Below, one piece after another: positions 1 through 8,809 of a stretch of DNA of 35,321 nucleotides. How positions within the stretch are numbered: the stretch's first letter is position 1; every line of letters starts with the position of its first letter. Below the pieces are notes generated by a model that ran no database searches, was not told where the DNA came from, and worked only from the letters and a program-made list of their open reading frames with translations. This DNA comes from Thermoactinospora rubra. GTDB lineage: Bacteria; Actinomycetota; Actinomycetes; Streptosporangiales; Streptosporangiaceae. The translations under genes were made by a program, and so were the position numbers. The stretch is taken from NCBI RefSeq assembly GCF_002093975.1, contig NZ_MSZZ01000076.1, positions 1 through 35,321 on the forward strand, read 5' to 3'.

Positions 1-55
1 GCGAGCTGGACGGACCGATACCGATCTTGAAAAGGTCGAAGACGCCGATGCTCAT
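1..55 (-). CDS. sdaA: L-serine dehydratase, 5' end only (runs off left edge)
   Basis: Reading leftward from an ATG at 55-53, the 18 visible codons give MSIGVFDLFKIGIGPSSS. This is the characteristic N-terminus of iron-sulfur L-serine ammonia-lyases (serine to pyruvate plus ammonia), where SVFDLFKIGIGPSSSHT is nearly invariant. The ATG overlaps the soxG stop as ATGA (52-55), so the gene is translationally coupled to the sarcosine oxidase operon. In context it would finish the pathway: GlyA turns glycine into serine and SdaA turns serine into pyruvate. Only the start is in the window, so length and the Fe-S cysteines cannot be checked. Identification rests on the short but distinctive N-terminus and the operon logic. 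Confidence 0.82.
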   Translation of the reverse strand, partial: MSIGVFDLFKIGIGPSSS

Positions 56-618
56 CGCAGGTATTCCGTCGCCGCGTCGAGCAGCCACTCGGCCAGGTAG
101 CCCGCGAAGGAGGAGCGCACCAGCACGCGGCAGCCGTCCTCCTCGGGCAGCAGCACGACCTGCGCCCGCGCGAGCATGGTCTGCGCGCACCGCCCCGGCC
201 CGAACTCGCGCGGATGCAGGTCCAGGGAGCAGCCGTGGGCGAGCACGTCGCGCGCCCGCGGCCCGGCCACCAGCAGGGTGGTGCGGTGGGCGGACACGTC
301 GACGACCGACCCGTGCCGCTCGCCGAGGGCCTTGCGCAGCAGCTCGATCCGGTAGCCCTCCGGCGCGACCACCAGCCACTCGTCGGGGCCGAGCCACGCC
401 ACGGTGACCTCGCCGGAGACCGCGGTGGTGTTGGGCTCGACCGGCAGCGGCACGCCGAGCGCGGCCCCGAGGTCCTCGGCGGGCGGGCTGGACGGGTCCA
501 CCCGCACGTTGACGTGGGTGAGGAACGGCAGCTCCGCCAGCCGCACCCGCCCGCCGGCGGAGGCCGCGGCGAACCGCTCGGCGTAGGCCGCCGCCGGGCT
601 CGTGCGCTCAGCCATCAC
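52..618 (-). CDS. soxG: Sarcosine oxidase gamma subunit
   Basis: A 188-residue protein, the usual size for SoxG, the small GcvT-like subunit of heterotetrameric sarcosine oxidase. The stretch with PDEWLVVAP, followed by VVDVSAHRTTLLVAGPRARDVL and a C-terminal LVRSSFAGYLAEWLLDA segment, is typical of SoxG (YgfZ/GcvT-like fold). It follows soxA with an 8 to 11 base overlap. Two adjacent starts exist: GTG at 618 and ATG at 615. An AAGGAG lies 6 bases before the GTG and 9 before the ATG, so either may be used. The position as last sox gene, in order B-D-A-G, matches the canonical operon. Confidence 0.93.
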   Translation of the reverse strand: MMAERTSPAAAYAERFAAASAGGRVRLAELPFLTHVNVRVDPSSPPAEDLGAALGVPLPVEPNTTAVSGEVTVAWLGPDEWLVVAPEGYRIELLRKALGERHGSVVDVSAHRTTLLVAGPRARDVLAHGCSLDLHPREFGPGRCAQTMLARAQVVLLPEEDGCRVLVRSSFAGYLAEWLLDAATEYLR

Positions 619-3418
619 GACGTGCTCCTTCCGGGTCGTACAGGACGTGCGAGGTGACGGTCACGGGCACCAGCGTGTCGCCGACGGGCGCGTACAACCG
701 CTCGCCGTACCGGGACTGCCCGGCCTTGACCAGGGCGAGCGCGAAGGTACGGCCCAGCGCCGCGCTGCGGTAGCTGGAGGTCACGTGTCCCAGCATCGGC
801 ACGGGCGGCTCCGGCAGCCGCCGCCCGGGCCCGACCGTCTCGGGAGCCACCAGGTGGGTCCCCTCGGGCAGCAGGAAGGCGGGGTCCTCCGGAAGCAGAC
901 CGACGAGCTGCTTGCGGTCCGGCCTGGCGGTGTCGGCGCGGCCGAAGGACCGCTTGCCGACGAAGTCGGGCTTCTTCTTCGACACCACCCACGACATGCC
1001 CAGGTCGTGCGGGGTGACCGTGCCGTCGGTGTCCTGGCCGACGATGGGGTAGCCCTTCTCGGCGCGCAGCACGTGCATGGTCTCGGTGCCGTACGGCGTG
1101 ACGCCCTCCGCCATGATCGCCTCCCACAGCCGCAGGCCGTCCCACGAGGTCACGTTGATCTCGTAGGCCAGCTCGCCGGAGAAGCTGATCCGGCACACCC
1201 GCGCCGGCAGCCCGGCCACCTCGGCCTCCCGCCAGGTCATGAACGGGAACTCCGCGGCGCCGACCGGCAGGCCGGGCGCCAGGCGGGCGAGCACCTCGCG
1301 CGAGCGCGGCCCGACCAGGGCGACCGTGGCCCACTGCTCGGTGACCGACGTGCAGTACACCCGCAGCGAGGGCCACTCGGTCTGCAGCCACTCCTCCATC
1401 CAGTCCAGCACGGCGGCGGCGTTGCCGGTCGTGGTGGTGACGAGGAAGTGGTCCTCGGCCAGGCGGATGACGGTGCCGTCGTCGAAGACCATCCCGTCGG
1501 CCCGGCACATCACGCCGTAGCGGATGGCGCCGACCTTGAGGGTGCTCATCAGGTTGGTGTAGAGCCGGTCCAGGAACTCCCCGGCGTCCGGCCCGATCAC
1601 GTCGATCTTGCCGAGCGTGGAGGCGTCCATCGCGGCCACCTGCTCGCGCGCCGCCCGGCACTCGCGCAGCACCGCCGCCTCCATGTCCTCCCCGGGACGC
1701 GGGTAGTACCAGGGCCGCTTCCACTGGCCGACGTTCTCGAACAGCGCGCCGTTGGCCACGTGCCACTCGTGCAGGGCGGTCACCCTGACCGGGTCGTGCA
1801 GCTCGCCCCGGTCCCGCCCCGCCAGCGCCGCGAAGCTGACCGGCAGGTACGGCGCGCGGAACGTGGTGACGCCGAGGTCGGCGACCGGGACGCCGAGCAG
1901 GTGGGCCATGACGGCGGTGGTCAGCAGGCCGGAGGTCTTGCCCTGGTCGTGCGCCGTCCCGGCGGTGGTGTAGCGCTTGACGTGCTCGACCGAGCGCAGC
2001 CCCGCGCCGGTGGCGCGGCGCACGTCGGCGACCGTGACGTCGCGCTGCAGGTCCACGAAGTGCGCCGAGTAGTCGGCGGCCGGGACCAGCCAGTACGGCA
2101 CGCCCGCGGGCGGCGACGGCTCGACGGGGGCGGGACCGGTGCCGGAGACCGCCCGCTCCCCCGCCCCGGCGCCGTCGGCCAGGCACGCCTCCAACGTGAA
2201 CACGCCCCTGGCGGCCCCGGCCACCTCCACCGCCTGCCGTGACCGGCCGGGGAGCATGGCGCCGAGCTCCTCGTCGTAGCGCAGGCTGCCGCCGGACTGG
2301 CTGAACAGGTGCACGACCGGGCTCCAGCCGCCCGACACCAGCAGCAGGTCGGCGTCGATCGGCCGTTCCTCCAGCACGTCGCCGCCGTCCGTGCCGGCGA
2401 CGACCCCGTCCACCTGGCCGTCGCCGTGCGCCTGCCGTACGACGTGGCCGGTCAGCACCTCGATGCCGCGCTCGCGGGCGCGGGTCGCGCAGGAGCCGGG
2501 GGCCTGCCGGACGTCCACGATGGCCGCGACGTCCACGCCCGCGTCGGCGAGGTCGAGCGCGGCGGCATACGCGCTGTCGTTGGCGGTGAAGACCACCGCC
2601 CGGCGGCCGGGGAGCACGCCGTACCGGTGGAGGTAGGTCCGGGCGGCCCCGGCCGGCATCACGCCGGGCAGGTCGTTGCCCGCGAAGGCGATCGGCCGCT
2701 CGTGCGCGCCGGTGGCCAGCACGACGCGCCGCGCCCGGATGCGCCAGATCCGCTCCCGCGCCACGTGGGCAGGGGCCTGCGCGCCCAGGTGGTTGGTGCG
2801 CCGCTCGACGGCGACCAGGTAGTTGTCGTCGTAGTAGCCGAAGACGGTGGTACGGCGCAGCACCCGCACGTCGGGCAGCTCCTCCAGCGCGGCGGCCGTC
2901 GCGGCGGCCCACTCGGCGCCAGGCGTCCCGTCCACGGTCTCGGCCGTGCCCAGCAGGCCGCCGCCCGGCTCGGGCTGCTCGTCGGCGAGGATGACCCGGG
3001 CTCCGGTCGCCGCCGCGGCCCGTGCCGCCGCCAGCCCGGCCGGTCCCGCACCCACCACCAGCACGTCGCAGTGCGCGTGGACCGCGTCGTAGCGGGCCGG
3101 GTCGGGCTCGCTCGCCAGCCGCCCGCGCCCGGCGAGGCCACGGGCGGCCAGCCCGTCGTACAGCTCGACGGTGGTGGCGGTCAGCATGGGCTCCGGGAAG
3201 GGCGTCTCGACCTGGACCAGGGCGTTCGGCTCCTCGCTGCCCGCCGAGAACACCCCGCGCGGGCGGCCCAGCTTGACGCTCGCGGCCACCCGCCGCACGC
3301 CGTTGGCCAGCAGCGCCGAGGCGAGGGTGTCGCCGGGGTGGCCGGTGTACTCGCGCCCGTCGAAGGTGAAGCGCAGCACGCGGGAGCGGTCGACGCGACC
3401 GCCGCTCTCGCGCCTCAT
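608..3418 (-). CDS. soxA: Sarcosine oxidase alpha subunit
   Basis: A 936-residue subunit of the heterotetrameric enzyme that oxidises sarcosine to glycine and H2O2 and passes the methyl group to tetrahydrofolate as 5,10-methylene-THF. In order: an N-terminal ferredoxin-like domain without cluster cysteines (about 10-95, with the SVKLGRPRGVFSAGSEEPN segment), a dinucleotide-binding domain starting at VVGAGPAG (121-128), a second nucleotide-binding half containing VVLATGAHERPIAF, and a GcvT-type folate domain from about residue 560 to the end. The start is the ATG at 3418, which overlaps the soxD stop as ATGA. The open frame continues 87 codons further upstream, but that part is out-of-frame soxD sequence. 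Confidence 0.95.
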   Translation of the reverse strand: MRRESGGRVDRSRVLRFTFDGREYTGHPGDTLASALLANGVRRVAASVKLGRPRGVFSAGSEEPNALVQVETPFPEPMLTATTVELYDGLAARGLAGRGRLASEPDPARYDAVHAHCDVLVVGAGPAGLAAARAAAATGARVILADEQPEPGGGLLGTAETVDGTPGAEWAAATAAALEELPDVRVLRRTTVFGYYDDNYLVAVERRTNHLGAQAPAHVARERIWRIRARRVVLATGAHERPIAFAGNDLPGVMPAGAARTYLHRYGVLPGRRAVVFTANDSAYAAALDLADAGVDVAAIVDVRQAPGSCATRARERGIEVLTGHVVRQAHGDGQVDGVVAGTDGGDVLEERPIDADLLLVSGGWSPVVHLFSQSGGSLRYDEELGAMLPGRSRQAVEVAGAARGVFTLEACLADGAGAGERAVSGTGPAPVEPSPPAGVPYWLVPAADYSAHFVDLQRDVTVADVRRATGAGLRSVEHVKRYTTAGTAHDQGKTSGLLTTAVMAHLLGVPVADLGVTTFRAPYLPVSFAALAGRDRGELHDPVRVTALHEWHVANGALFENVGQWKRPWYYPRPGEDMEAAVLRECRAAREQVAAMDASTLGKIDVIGPDAGEFLDRLYTNLMSTLKVGAIRYGVMCRADGMVFDDGTVIRLAEDHFLVTTTTGNAAAVLDWMEEWLQTEWPSLRVYCTSVTEQWATVALVGPRSREVLARLAPGLPVGAAEFPFMTWREAEVAGLPARVCRISFSGELAYEINVTSWDGLRLWEAIMAEGVTPYGTETMHVLRAEKGYPIVGQDTDGTVTPHDLGMSWVVSKKKPDFVGKRSFGRADTARPDRKQLVGLLPEDPAFLLPEGTHLVAPETVGPGRRLPEPPVPMLGHVTSSYRSAALGRTFALALVKAGQSRYGERLYAPVGDTLVPVTVTSHVLYDPEGARRDG

Positions 3419-3693
3419 GAGGTCACCGGCTTCGGCTCGCCCACCCGGTAGACCGCGTGGATCTCGTTCGTGGCCGTGTCGCGCAGCGCGTTGAACCAGC
3501 GGCGGCAGCCCGCCGAGTGGCTCCAGCGCTCGGCGAAGACCCCCTTGGGGTTGTCGCGGAAGAACAGGTAGCGCGCCCACTGCTCGTCGGAGAGCGCGGC
3601 CGGATCCTGCGGGTAGGCGACGTGGGCCTGCCCGCCGTAGTGGAACTCGGCCTCGTCGCGAGGGCCGCACCATGGGCATGGGATCAGCAGCAT
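3415..3693 (-). CDS. soxD: Sarcosine oxidase delta subunit
   Basis: A 92-residue zinc-binding SoxD subunit. The N-terminus MLLIPCPWCGPRDEAEF carries the Cys-x-x-Cys pair (C6, C9) seen in the family. It is followed by the conserved YLFFRDNPKGVFAERWSHSAGCRRWFNALRD region, split here as YLFFRDNPKG and HSAGCRRWFN, the latter supplying a further cysteine. A GAGG stands 8 bases before the ATG. The stop overlaps the soxA start by four bases, and 36 bases separate the start from the soxB stop. It holds no catalytic centre of its own and structurally supports the SoxABDG complex. Confidence 0.94.
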   Translation of the reverse strand: MLLIPCPWCGPRDEAEFHYGGQAHVAYPQDPAALSDEQWARYLFFRDNPKGVFAERWSHSAGCRRWFNALRDTATNEIHAVYRVGEPKPVTS

Positions 3694-3729
3694 CGTGTCG
3701 TCCTCAGTGCTCGTCGTCAGTGCGCGTCA

Positions 3730-4944
3730 TCAGTGCGCGACAGCGGCGGCGCCGTGCTCGTCGACGAGCGCCCCGGTGACGAATCGGTCAAGGGAGAAGG
3801 GGGCGGTGAGCGGGTGCGGCTCGTCGTGGGCCACGGTGTGCGCGAAGCACCAGCCCACGCCGGGGGTGGCCTTGAAGCCGCCGGTCCCCCAGCCGCAGTT
3901 GAGGTATAGGCCCTCGACCGGGCTGAGGCCGACGATCGGCGAGGCGTCCGGGGAGACGTCCACCACGCCGCCCCAGGTGCGCAGCACGTGGGCGCGGGCG
4001 AAGACGGGGAACAGCTCCAGGGCCGCGGCCATCTGCCGCTCGATGATGTGGAAGGCCCCCCGCTGGCGGTAGGAGTTGGCCGCGTCGATCCCGGCGCCCA
4101 TGACGAGCTCGCCCTTGTGGGCCTGGCTGACGTAGACGTGGACGGCGTTGGACATGACGACCGTCGGGTGGACGGGCTCCAGCAGCTCCGACACCAGCGC
4201 CTGGAGCGGGTGGCTCTGCAGCGGCAGGTCGATGCCCGCCGTGGCGGCCACGACGGAGGTGTGCCCGGCCGCGCACAGCGCGACCCGGCCCGCGCCGATG
4301 GTCCCGCGCGTGGTCTCCACGCCGGTCACCCGGCCGTTGCTCACGCGCAGCCCGGTGACCTCGCAGTTCTCGACGAAGTGCACGCCGAGCGCCGCCGCCG
4401 CCTTGGCGAAGCCCCAGGCGACGTGGTCGTGCTTGGCGATGCCGGCGCGCGGCTGGAAGGTCGCCCCGAGCACCGGGTAGCGCACGTCCTGCGAGATGTT
4501 GACGATCGGGCAGACCTCCTTGACCTGCCGGGGGTCCAGCCACTCGGCGTCCACGCCGTTGAGCCGGTTGGCCTCCACCCGGCGCACGCTGTCGCGCACG
4601 TCCTGCAGGCTGTGGGCGAGGTTGAGCACGCCGCGCTGGCTGAACAGCAGCGGGTAGTCCAGCTCCTCCTCCAGGGTCTCCCACAGCTTCAGCGCGTGCT
4701 CGTAGATGCCGGCGCTCTCGTCCCACAGGTAGTTGGAGCGGATGATCGTGGTGTTGCGCGCCATGTTGCCGCCGGCCAGCCAGCCGCGCTCCAGCACCGC
4801 GACGTCGGTGATGCCGTGGTTCCTCGCCAGGTAGTAGGCGGTGGCCAGGCCGTGCCCGCCCGCGCCGACGATCACCACGTCGTAGGAGCGCTTCGGCGCG
4901 GCACTCTCCCACAGCCAGTCCGGGTGCTCGGGCAGCTGCATCAT
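3730..4944 (-). CDS. soxB: Sarcosine oxidase beta subunit
   Basis: A 404-residue flavoprotein, the catalytic subunit of heterotetrameric sarcosine oxidase. A DAO-type FAD domain starts with VVIVGAGGHG (23-32) and continues with ARNHGITDVAVLERGWL. The KHDH segment at 171-174 contains the histidine equivalent to the one that carries covalent FMN in corynebacterial SoxB (family knowledge, position by eye). The C-terminus holds LYLNCGWGTGGFKATPG, the second flavin-contact motif. The start is ATG at 4944 behind GGAGGA, with a second ATG directly after it. Its start overlaps the glyA stop as ATGA, which couples SoxB to the enzyme that uses its methylene-THF and glycine products. Confidence 0.96.
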   Translation of the reverse strand: MMQLPEHPDWLWESAAPKRSYDVVIVGAGGHGLATAYYLARNHGITDVAVLERGWLAGGNMARNTTIIRSNYLWDESAGIYEHALKLWETLEEELDYPLLFSQRGVLNLAHSLQDVRDSVRRVEANRLNGVDAEWLDPRQVKEVCPIVNISQDVRYPVLGATFQPRAGIAKHDHVAWGFAKAAAALGVHFVENCEVTGLRVSNGRVTGVETTRGTIGAGRVALCAAGHTSVVAATAGIDLPLQSHPLQALVSELLEPVHPTVVMSNAVHVYVSQAHKGELVMGAGIDAANSYRQRGAFHIIERQMAAALELFPVFARAHVLRTWGGVVDVSPDASPIVGLSPVEGLYLNCGWGTGGFKATPGVGWCFAHTVAHDEPHPLTAPFSLDRFVTGALVDEHGAAAVAH

Positions 4945-6206
4945 GCGGCTCCTCCGTAGAGGGGGTACTTGGCGGCCAGCGCCTCGACCCGGCCGCGCAG
5001 GAACGCCAGGTCGGCCCGCGGCTGGAGCGCCGCCGCGATGACGTCGGCGACCTCGCGGAAGTCGGCGGGGCCGAAGCCGCGCGTGGCCAGCGCGGGCGTG
5101 CCGATCCGCAGCCCGGAGGTGACCATGGGCGGCCTGGGGTCGAACGGCACGGCGTTGCGGTTGACGGTGACGCCCACGGAATGCAGCCGGTCCTCGGCCT
5201 GCCTGCCGTCCAGCTCGGATTCGCGCAGGTCCACCAGCACCAGGTGGACGTCGGTGCCGCCGGTGAGCACCCTGACCCCGGCGGCCGCGTCGGGGGCCGT
5301 CAGCCGCTCGGCCAGGATGCGGGCGCCCTCCAGCGTACGGCGCTGCCGCTCCCTGAACGCCTCCTCGGCGGCCAGCTTGAACGCCACGGCCTTGGCGGCG
5401 ATGACGTGCTCCAGCGGCCCGCCCTGCTGGCCGGGGAACACCGCCGAGTTGATCTTCTTGGCCAGGTCCCCGGTGGACAGGATCACGCCGCCGCGCGGCC
5501 CGCCGAGGGTCTTGTGCGTGGTCGTGGTGACGACGTGGGCGTGCGGCACCGGCGAGGGGTGCAGCCCGGCCGCGACCAGCCCGGCGAAGTGCGCCATGTC
5601 CACCAGCAGGTAGGCGCCGACCTCGTCGGCGATGCGGCGGAAGGCCGCGAAGTCCAGCTGCCGGGGGTAGGCCGACCAGCCGGCGATGATCAGCCTGGGG
5701 CGGTGCTCGCGGGCCAGCCGCTCGACCTCGTCCATGTCGACCAGGTGGTCGCTCTGCCGTACGTGGTAGGCGACCACGTTGTACAGGCGGCCGGAGAAGT
5801 TGATCCGCATGCCGTGGGTGAGGTGGCCGCCGTGGGCCAGGTCCAGGCCGAGGATGGTGTCTCCGGGCTCCAGCAGGGCGGCCATGGCCGCGGCGTTGGC
5901 CTGGGCGCCCGAGTGCGGCTGCACGTTGGCCGCCTCCGCGCCGAACAGCTTCTTGACCCGGTCGATGGCCAGCTGCTCGACCACGTCCACGTGCTCGCAG
6001 CCGCCGTAGTAGCGCCTGCCCGGGTAGCCCTCGGCGTACTTGTTGGTCAGCACCGAGCCCTGGGCGGCCATGACGGCGGCCGGCGCGAAGTTCTCGGAGG
6101 CGATCATCTCCAGCGTGGTGCGCTGGCGGGTCAGCTCGGCGGTGATGGCGGCGTGGATCTCCGGGTCGGCCGTCTCCAGCGGGGCGTCCAGCGGCGTGTC
6201 GATCAT
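4941..6206 (-). CDS. glyA: Serine hydroxymethyltransferase
   Basis: A 421-residue PLP enzyme of standard GlyA length. It converts glycine plus 5,10-methylene-THF to serine and THF. The PLP lysine lies in the VVTTTTHKTLGGPRGG segment (K232). SENF (37-40), YAEGYPGRRYYGG (58-69) and VDMAHFAGLVAAG (202-214) are further family signatures. An AGGAGG six bases before the ATG overlaps the end of dmg, whose stop is only 10 bases upstream. Located between dimethylglycine oxidase and the sox genes, it consumes both products of demethylation, glycine and methylene-THF. It is likely a pathway-dedicated copy, with a housekeeping glyA elsewhere in the genome (inference). Confidence 0.96.
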   Translation of the reverse strand: MIDTPLDAPLETADPEIHAAITAELTRQRTTLEMIASENFAPAAVMAAQGSVLTNKYAEGYPGRRYYGGCEHVDVVEQLAIDRVKKLFGAEAANVQPHSGAQANAAAMAALLEPGDTILGLDLAHGGHLTHGMRINFSGRLYNVVAYHVRQSDHLVDMDEVERLAREHRPRLIIAGWSAYPRQLDFAAFRRIADEVGAYLLVDMAHFAGLVAAGLHPSPVPHAHVVTTTTHKTLGGPRGGVILSTGDLAKKINSAVFPGQQGGPLEHVIAAKAVAFKLAAEEAFRERQRRTLEGARILAERLTAPDAAAGVRVLTGGTDVHLVLVDLRESELDGRQAEDRLHSVGVTVNRNAVPFDPRPPMVTSGLRIGTPALATRGFGPADFREVADVIAAALQPRADLAFLRGRVEALAAKYPLYGGAA

Positions 6207-6216
6207 GTGCGTCCTC

Positions 6217-8619
6217 CTAACCGCGCAGCCGGCTCATCGCCGGGTCGAACAGGGGCTCCTCGGCGACGACGGCCCGGACCCGCCGGTCGAAGTAGCCGAT
6301 GTGGACGGTCTGGCCGGGGGTGGCGAGCTCGGCGGGCAGCCAGGCGTAGGCGATGGCGCCGCCGACCGTGTAGCCGTAGGCGGCGCTGGTGACGTACCCG
6401 ACGGGCCGATCGCCGTCGTAGACCGGCTCCCTGCCCATGACCACCTCGTCGGCGAGCAGGCAGGTGAGCCGCCGGGTGACCCGCTCCCTGCGCTCCAGCA
6501 GCGCCTCGCGCCCGAGGAAGTCGCCCTTGTCCAGCTTGACGGCGAAGCCGAGGCCCGCCTCGTAGGGGTCGTGCTCGAAGGTCATGTCGGCGCCGAAGGA
6601 GCGGTAGCCCTTCTCCAGGCGCAGGCTGGTGAAGGCGCCGCGGCCGGCGGCGATGACGCCGTGGTCCCGGCCCGCCCGCCAGAGCGTGTCCCACAGCTTG
6701 AGCCCCATGTCGGCGGTGGTGTAGATCTCCCAGCCCAGCTCGCCGACGTAGGACAGGCGCAGCATGGTGACGGGCACGTTGCCGATGTAGGTGCGGGTGC
6801 CGCGGAAGTACCGCAGGGCGGTCAGGTCGGCCGGGGTGAGCGGCTGGACCATCTCGCGCGCCTTCGGCCCCCAGACGCCGACGCAGCAGGTGCCGGGGGT
6901 GATGTCGCGGATGTACACGTCTCCGGGGCGGTGCCGCTCCAGCCAGTCCAGGTCGAGGTTGCCGTTCGCGCCGACCTGGAAGTGGGAGGGGCCGAGCCGG
7001 GCCACGGTGATGTCGCTGCGGATGCCGCCGTCCACGTCGAGCAGCAGGCAGTAGGTCACCGAGCCGACGGACTTGTCGAGGTCGCCGGTGGTCACGCGCT
7101 GGAGGAAGCCCAGCGCGCCGGGCCCGCTCACCTCCAGGCGCTTGAGCGCGGTCATGTCGTACATGGCCACCGCCTCGCGGGTGGCCAGCGCCTCGGCGCC
7201 CACGATGGGCGACCAGTACTGCGCGGCCCAGTCGCCGGGGGCCGGGATCTGCCGCCCCTCCAGCAGCGGGGCGTTGGCGCCGTACCACTGCGGCCGCTCC
7301 CAGCCGGAGGCCTCCAGGAACGTCGCGCCCAGCTCCTGCTGGCGCGAGTGGAACGGGCTGGTGCGCAGCGGGCGGGGCCGCTCCATCGGCTGGAGCGGGT
7401 GGATGATGTCGTAGACCTCGACGTAGTTCTGGCAGCCGCGCTCCAGCACGTAGTCGGGGGCGAGCTGGTGCGGCTCGAACCGGTTGACGTCGCACTCGTG
7501 CAGGTCGAAGGAGGAGCAGTGGCCGTCCACGAGCCATTCGGCCATGGCGCGGCCCACCCCGGCGGAGTGGGTGACCCACACCGCCTCGGCCACCCAGAAG
7601 CCCTGCACCTCCCGCGACTGGCCCATCAGCGGCAGGTGGTCGGTGGTGAAGGAGAACAGCCCGTTGATGCCCTCCTCGACCTTGGCCGAGCGGGTGGCGG
7701 GCAGCAGTTCCTGGGTCTCTTTCCACGCCTCGGCGAAGTCGTCGGGGGTGAAGGTGAGCACGGACGGCATGACCTCGGCGGCGTCGACGGACAGGATGTC
7801 GTCGGGGCTGACCGGCATCGGCCGGTGGCCGTAGTAGCCGATGCCGAGGGTGTCGTAGCGCTCGCGGAAGTACAGGTCGGCGTCCTGGTGGCGGAGGATC
7901 GGCCGGGTGGCCTCGGCGCCCTGGCCGGCCAGGCCGGGCACCCGGCCGGTCCAGGCGAGCTGGTGGGCGAGCGGCGTGAGCGGCAGCTCCATGCCGGCCA
8001 TGCGGGCCACGCGCGGCCCCCAGATGCCGGCGCAGCACACCACGACGTCGGCGGGGATCTCGCCCTGGTCGGTCACCACCGCGGCGACCCGGCCGCTTTG
8101 GGTGCGGATGTCGAGCACCTCGTGCCGGGGCAGCACCCGCACCCCGCGCGCCCGCGCCCGGGCCAGCTGGGCGTCCACGGCCTTGACGGCCTTGGCCAGC
8201 CCGTCGGTGGGGATGAACAGGCCGCCGAGGATCTTGCCGGGGTCGAGGAGGCTGTGCTTGTCCACGCACTCCTCGGGAGTCAGCAGGCGGGCCTCGATCC
8301 CCCAGGAGGCGGCCCAGCCATGGCGCCGGTGCAGCTCGGCCAGCCGTTCCGGGGTGGTGGCCACCTCCAGCCCGCCGACCTGGAGGAAGCTGTCGAGCTC
8401 GACGAACTTCTCGACGGTGTACCGGGCCAGCTGCGTCATGGTCTTGGAGCCGTTGATCTGGAACACCAGACCGGGGGCGTGCGAGGAGGACCCGCCGGTG
8501 GCGGGCACGTCCCCTTGGTCGACGACGGTGACGTCGGTCCAGCCGCGGGCGGACAGCTCGTCGGCCACAGCCGCGCCGACCACGCCCGCGCCGATGATGA
8601 CGACGCTCGGGCCCGTCAT
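6217..8619 (-). CDS. dmg: Dimethylglycine oxidase (FAD + GcvT domains)
   Basis: An 800-residue two-domain enzyme that closely resembles Arthrobacter globiformis dimethylglycine oxidase in length and along its whole sequence as remembered. An N-terminal FAD domain starts with VVIIGAGVVGAAVADEL (6-22). SSSHAPGLVF (44-53) holds His47, at the position of the flavin-linked histidine of this family. Next comes QVGGLEVATTPERL and the substrate-pocket segment VAEAVWVTHSAG. The C-terminal half is a GcvT/aminomethyltransferase folate domain containing YDMTALKRLEVSGPGAL and LSYVGELGWEIYT. It oxidises dimethylglycine to sarcosine and traps the carbon as 5,10-methylene-THF. The ATG at 8619 has GGAGG five bases upstream; a GTG two codons earlier overlaps that site and is disfavoured. 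First gene of the operon. Confidence 0.94.
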   Translation of the reverse strand: MTGPSVVIIGAGVVGAAVADELSARGWTDVTVVDQGDVPATGGSSSHAPGLVFQINGSKTMTQLARYTVEKFVELDSFLQVGGLEVATTPERLAELHRRHGWAASWGIEARLLTPEECVDKHSLLDPGKILGGLFIPTDGLAKAVKAVDAQLARARARGVRVLPRHEVLDIRTQSGRVAAVVTDQGEIPADVVVCCAGIWGPRVARMAGMELPLTPLAHQLAWTGRVPGLAGQGAEATRPILRHQDADLYFRERYDTLGIGYYGHRPMPVSPDDILSVDAAEVMPSVLTFTPDDFAEAWKETQELLPATRSAKVEEGINGLFSFTTDHLPLMGQSREVQGFWVAEAVWVTHSAGVGRAMAEWLVDGHCSSFDLHECDVNRFEPHQLAPDYVLERGCQNYVEVYDIIHPLQPMERPRPLRTSPFHSRQQELGATFLEASGWERPQWYGANAPLLEGRQIPAPGDWAAQYWSPIVGAEALATREAVAMYDMTALKRLEVSGPGALGFLQRVTTGDLDKSVGSVTYCLLLDVDGGIRSDITVARLGPSHFQVGANGNLDLDWLERHRPGDVYIRDITPGTCCVGVWGPKAREMVQPLTPADLTALRYFRGTRTYIGNVPVTMLRLSYVGELGWEIYTTADMGLKLWDTLWRAGRDHGVIAAGRGAFTSLRLEKGYRSFGADMTFEHDPYEAGLGFAVKLDKGDFLGREALLERRERVTRRLTCLLADEVVMGREPVYDGDRPVGYVTSAAYGYTVGGAIAYAWLPAELATPGQTVHIGYFDRRVRAVVAEEPLFDPAMSRLRG

Positions 8620-8633
8620 AGCCACCTCCGTTG

Positions 8634-8698
8634 TTGCGAAATATGCAACCTAGAGCACTTTCCGCAACAAGCGTCGCCTGCCCCCAGGCGGGTGTCAA
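8634..8698 (-). promoter_or_regulatory. dmg operon promoter with paired 15-bp palindromic operators
   Basis: Reading on the minus strand: -35 TTGACA (8698-8693), 17-base spacer, -10-like GACGCT (8675-8670), then operator copy O1 TTGCGGAAAGTGCTC (8667-8653) and O2 TTGCATATTTCGCAA (8648-8634). O2 has matching GTTGC and GCAAC flanks on both sides. Centres are 19 bp apart. O1 begins two bases after the -10 and O2 lies between the expected start point and the ribosome site, the layout of a repressor-controlled promoter. The same arrangement recurs at betB, purU, betA and fdx. Which protein binds is inferred (the IclR at 17330). Confidence 0.75.
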
Positions 8699-8718
8699 GA
8701 GCTGTTTTGTCCAATTTC

Positions 8719-8734
8719 GTACGGCCTGCCGTAC
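8719..8734. promoter_or_regulatory. 16-bp palindrome upstream of the dmg promoter
   Basis: GTACGGC-CT-GCCGTAC is a perfect inverted repeat with 7-bp arms, about 20 bases upstream of the dmg -35 box. It could be a binding site for a second regulator or part of a weak terminator for the transporter operon reading the other way. Nothing in the sequence decides between these. Confidence 0.35.
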
Positions 8735-8753
8735 CGGCCGCGGACACACGCGA

Positions 8754-8788
8754 GCCCGGCCCGGTCGGGGTCGCCGATCGGGCCGGGC
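8754..8788 (-). terminator. Hairpin terminator after the betaine transporter operon
   Basis: GCCCGGCCCG (8754-8763) and CGGGCCGGGC (8779-8788) are perfect 10-bp arms around a 15-base loop. It lies 21 bases beyond the stop codon of the binding-protein gene. No T-tract follows on the minus strand, as is common for actinomycete terminators. It separates the transporter operon from the dmg promoter. Confidence 0.7.
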
Positions 8789-8809
8789 GGGCACAGGCCG
8801 GTGCGAGGG

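Noticed and set aside
602..2242. Long open frame opposite soxA
   Set aside because: Antisense frame created by GC-biased codons; His/Arg/Gly-rich product without motifs. The soxA reading on the other strand is clearly real.
3419..3679. N-terminal extension of soxA by 87 residues
   Set aside because: The extension is soxD read out of frame; the ATGA overlap at 3415-3418 gives the right start.
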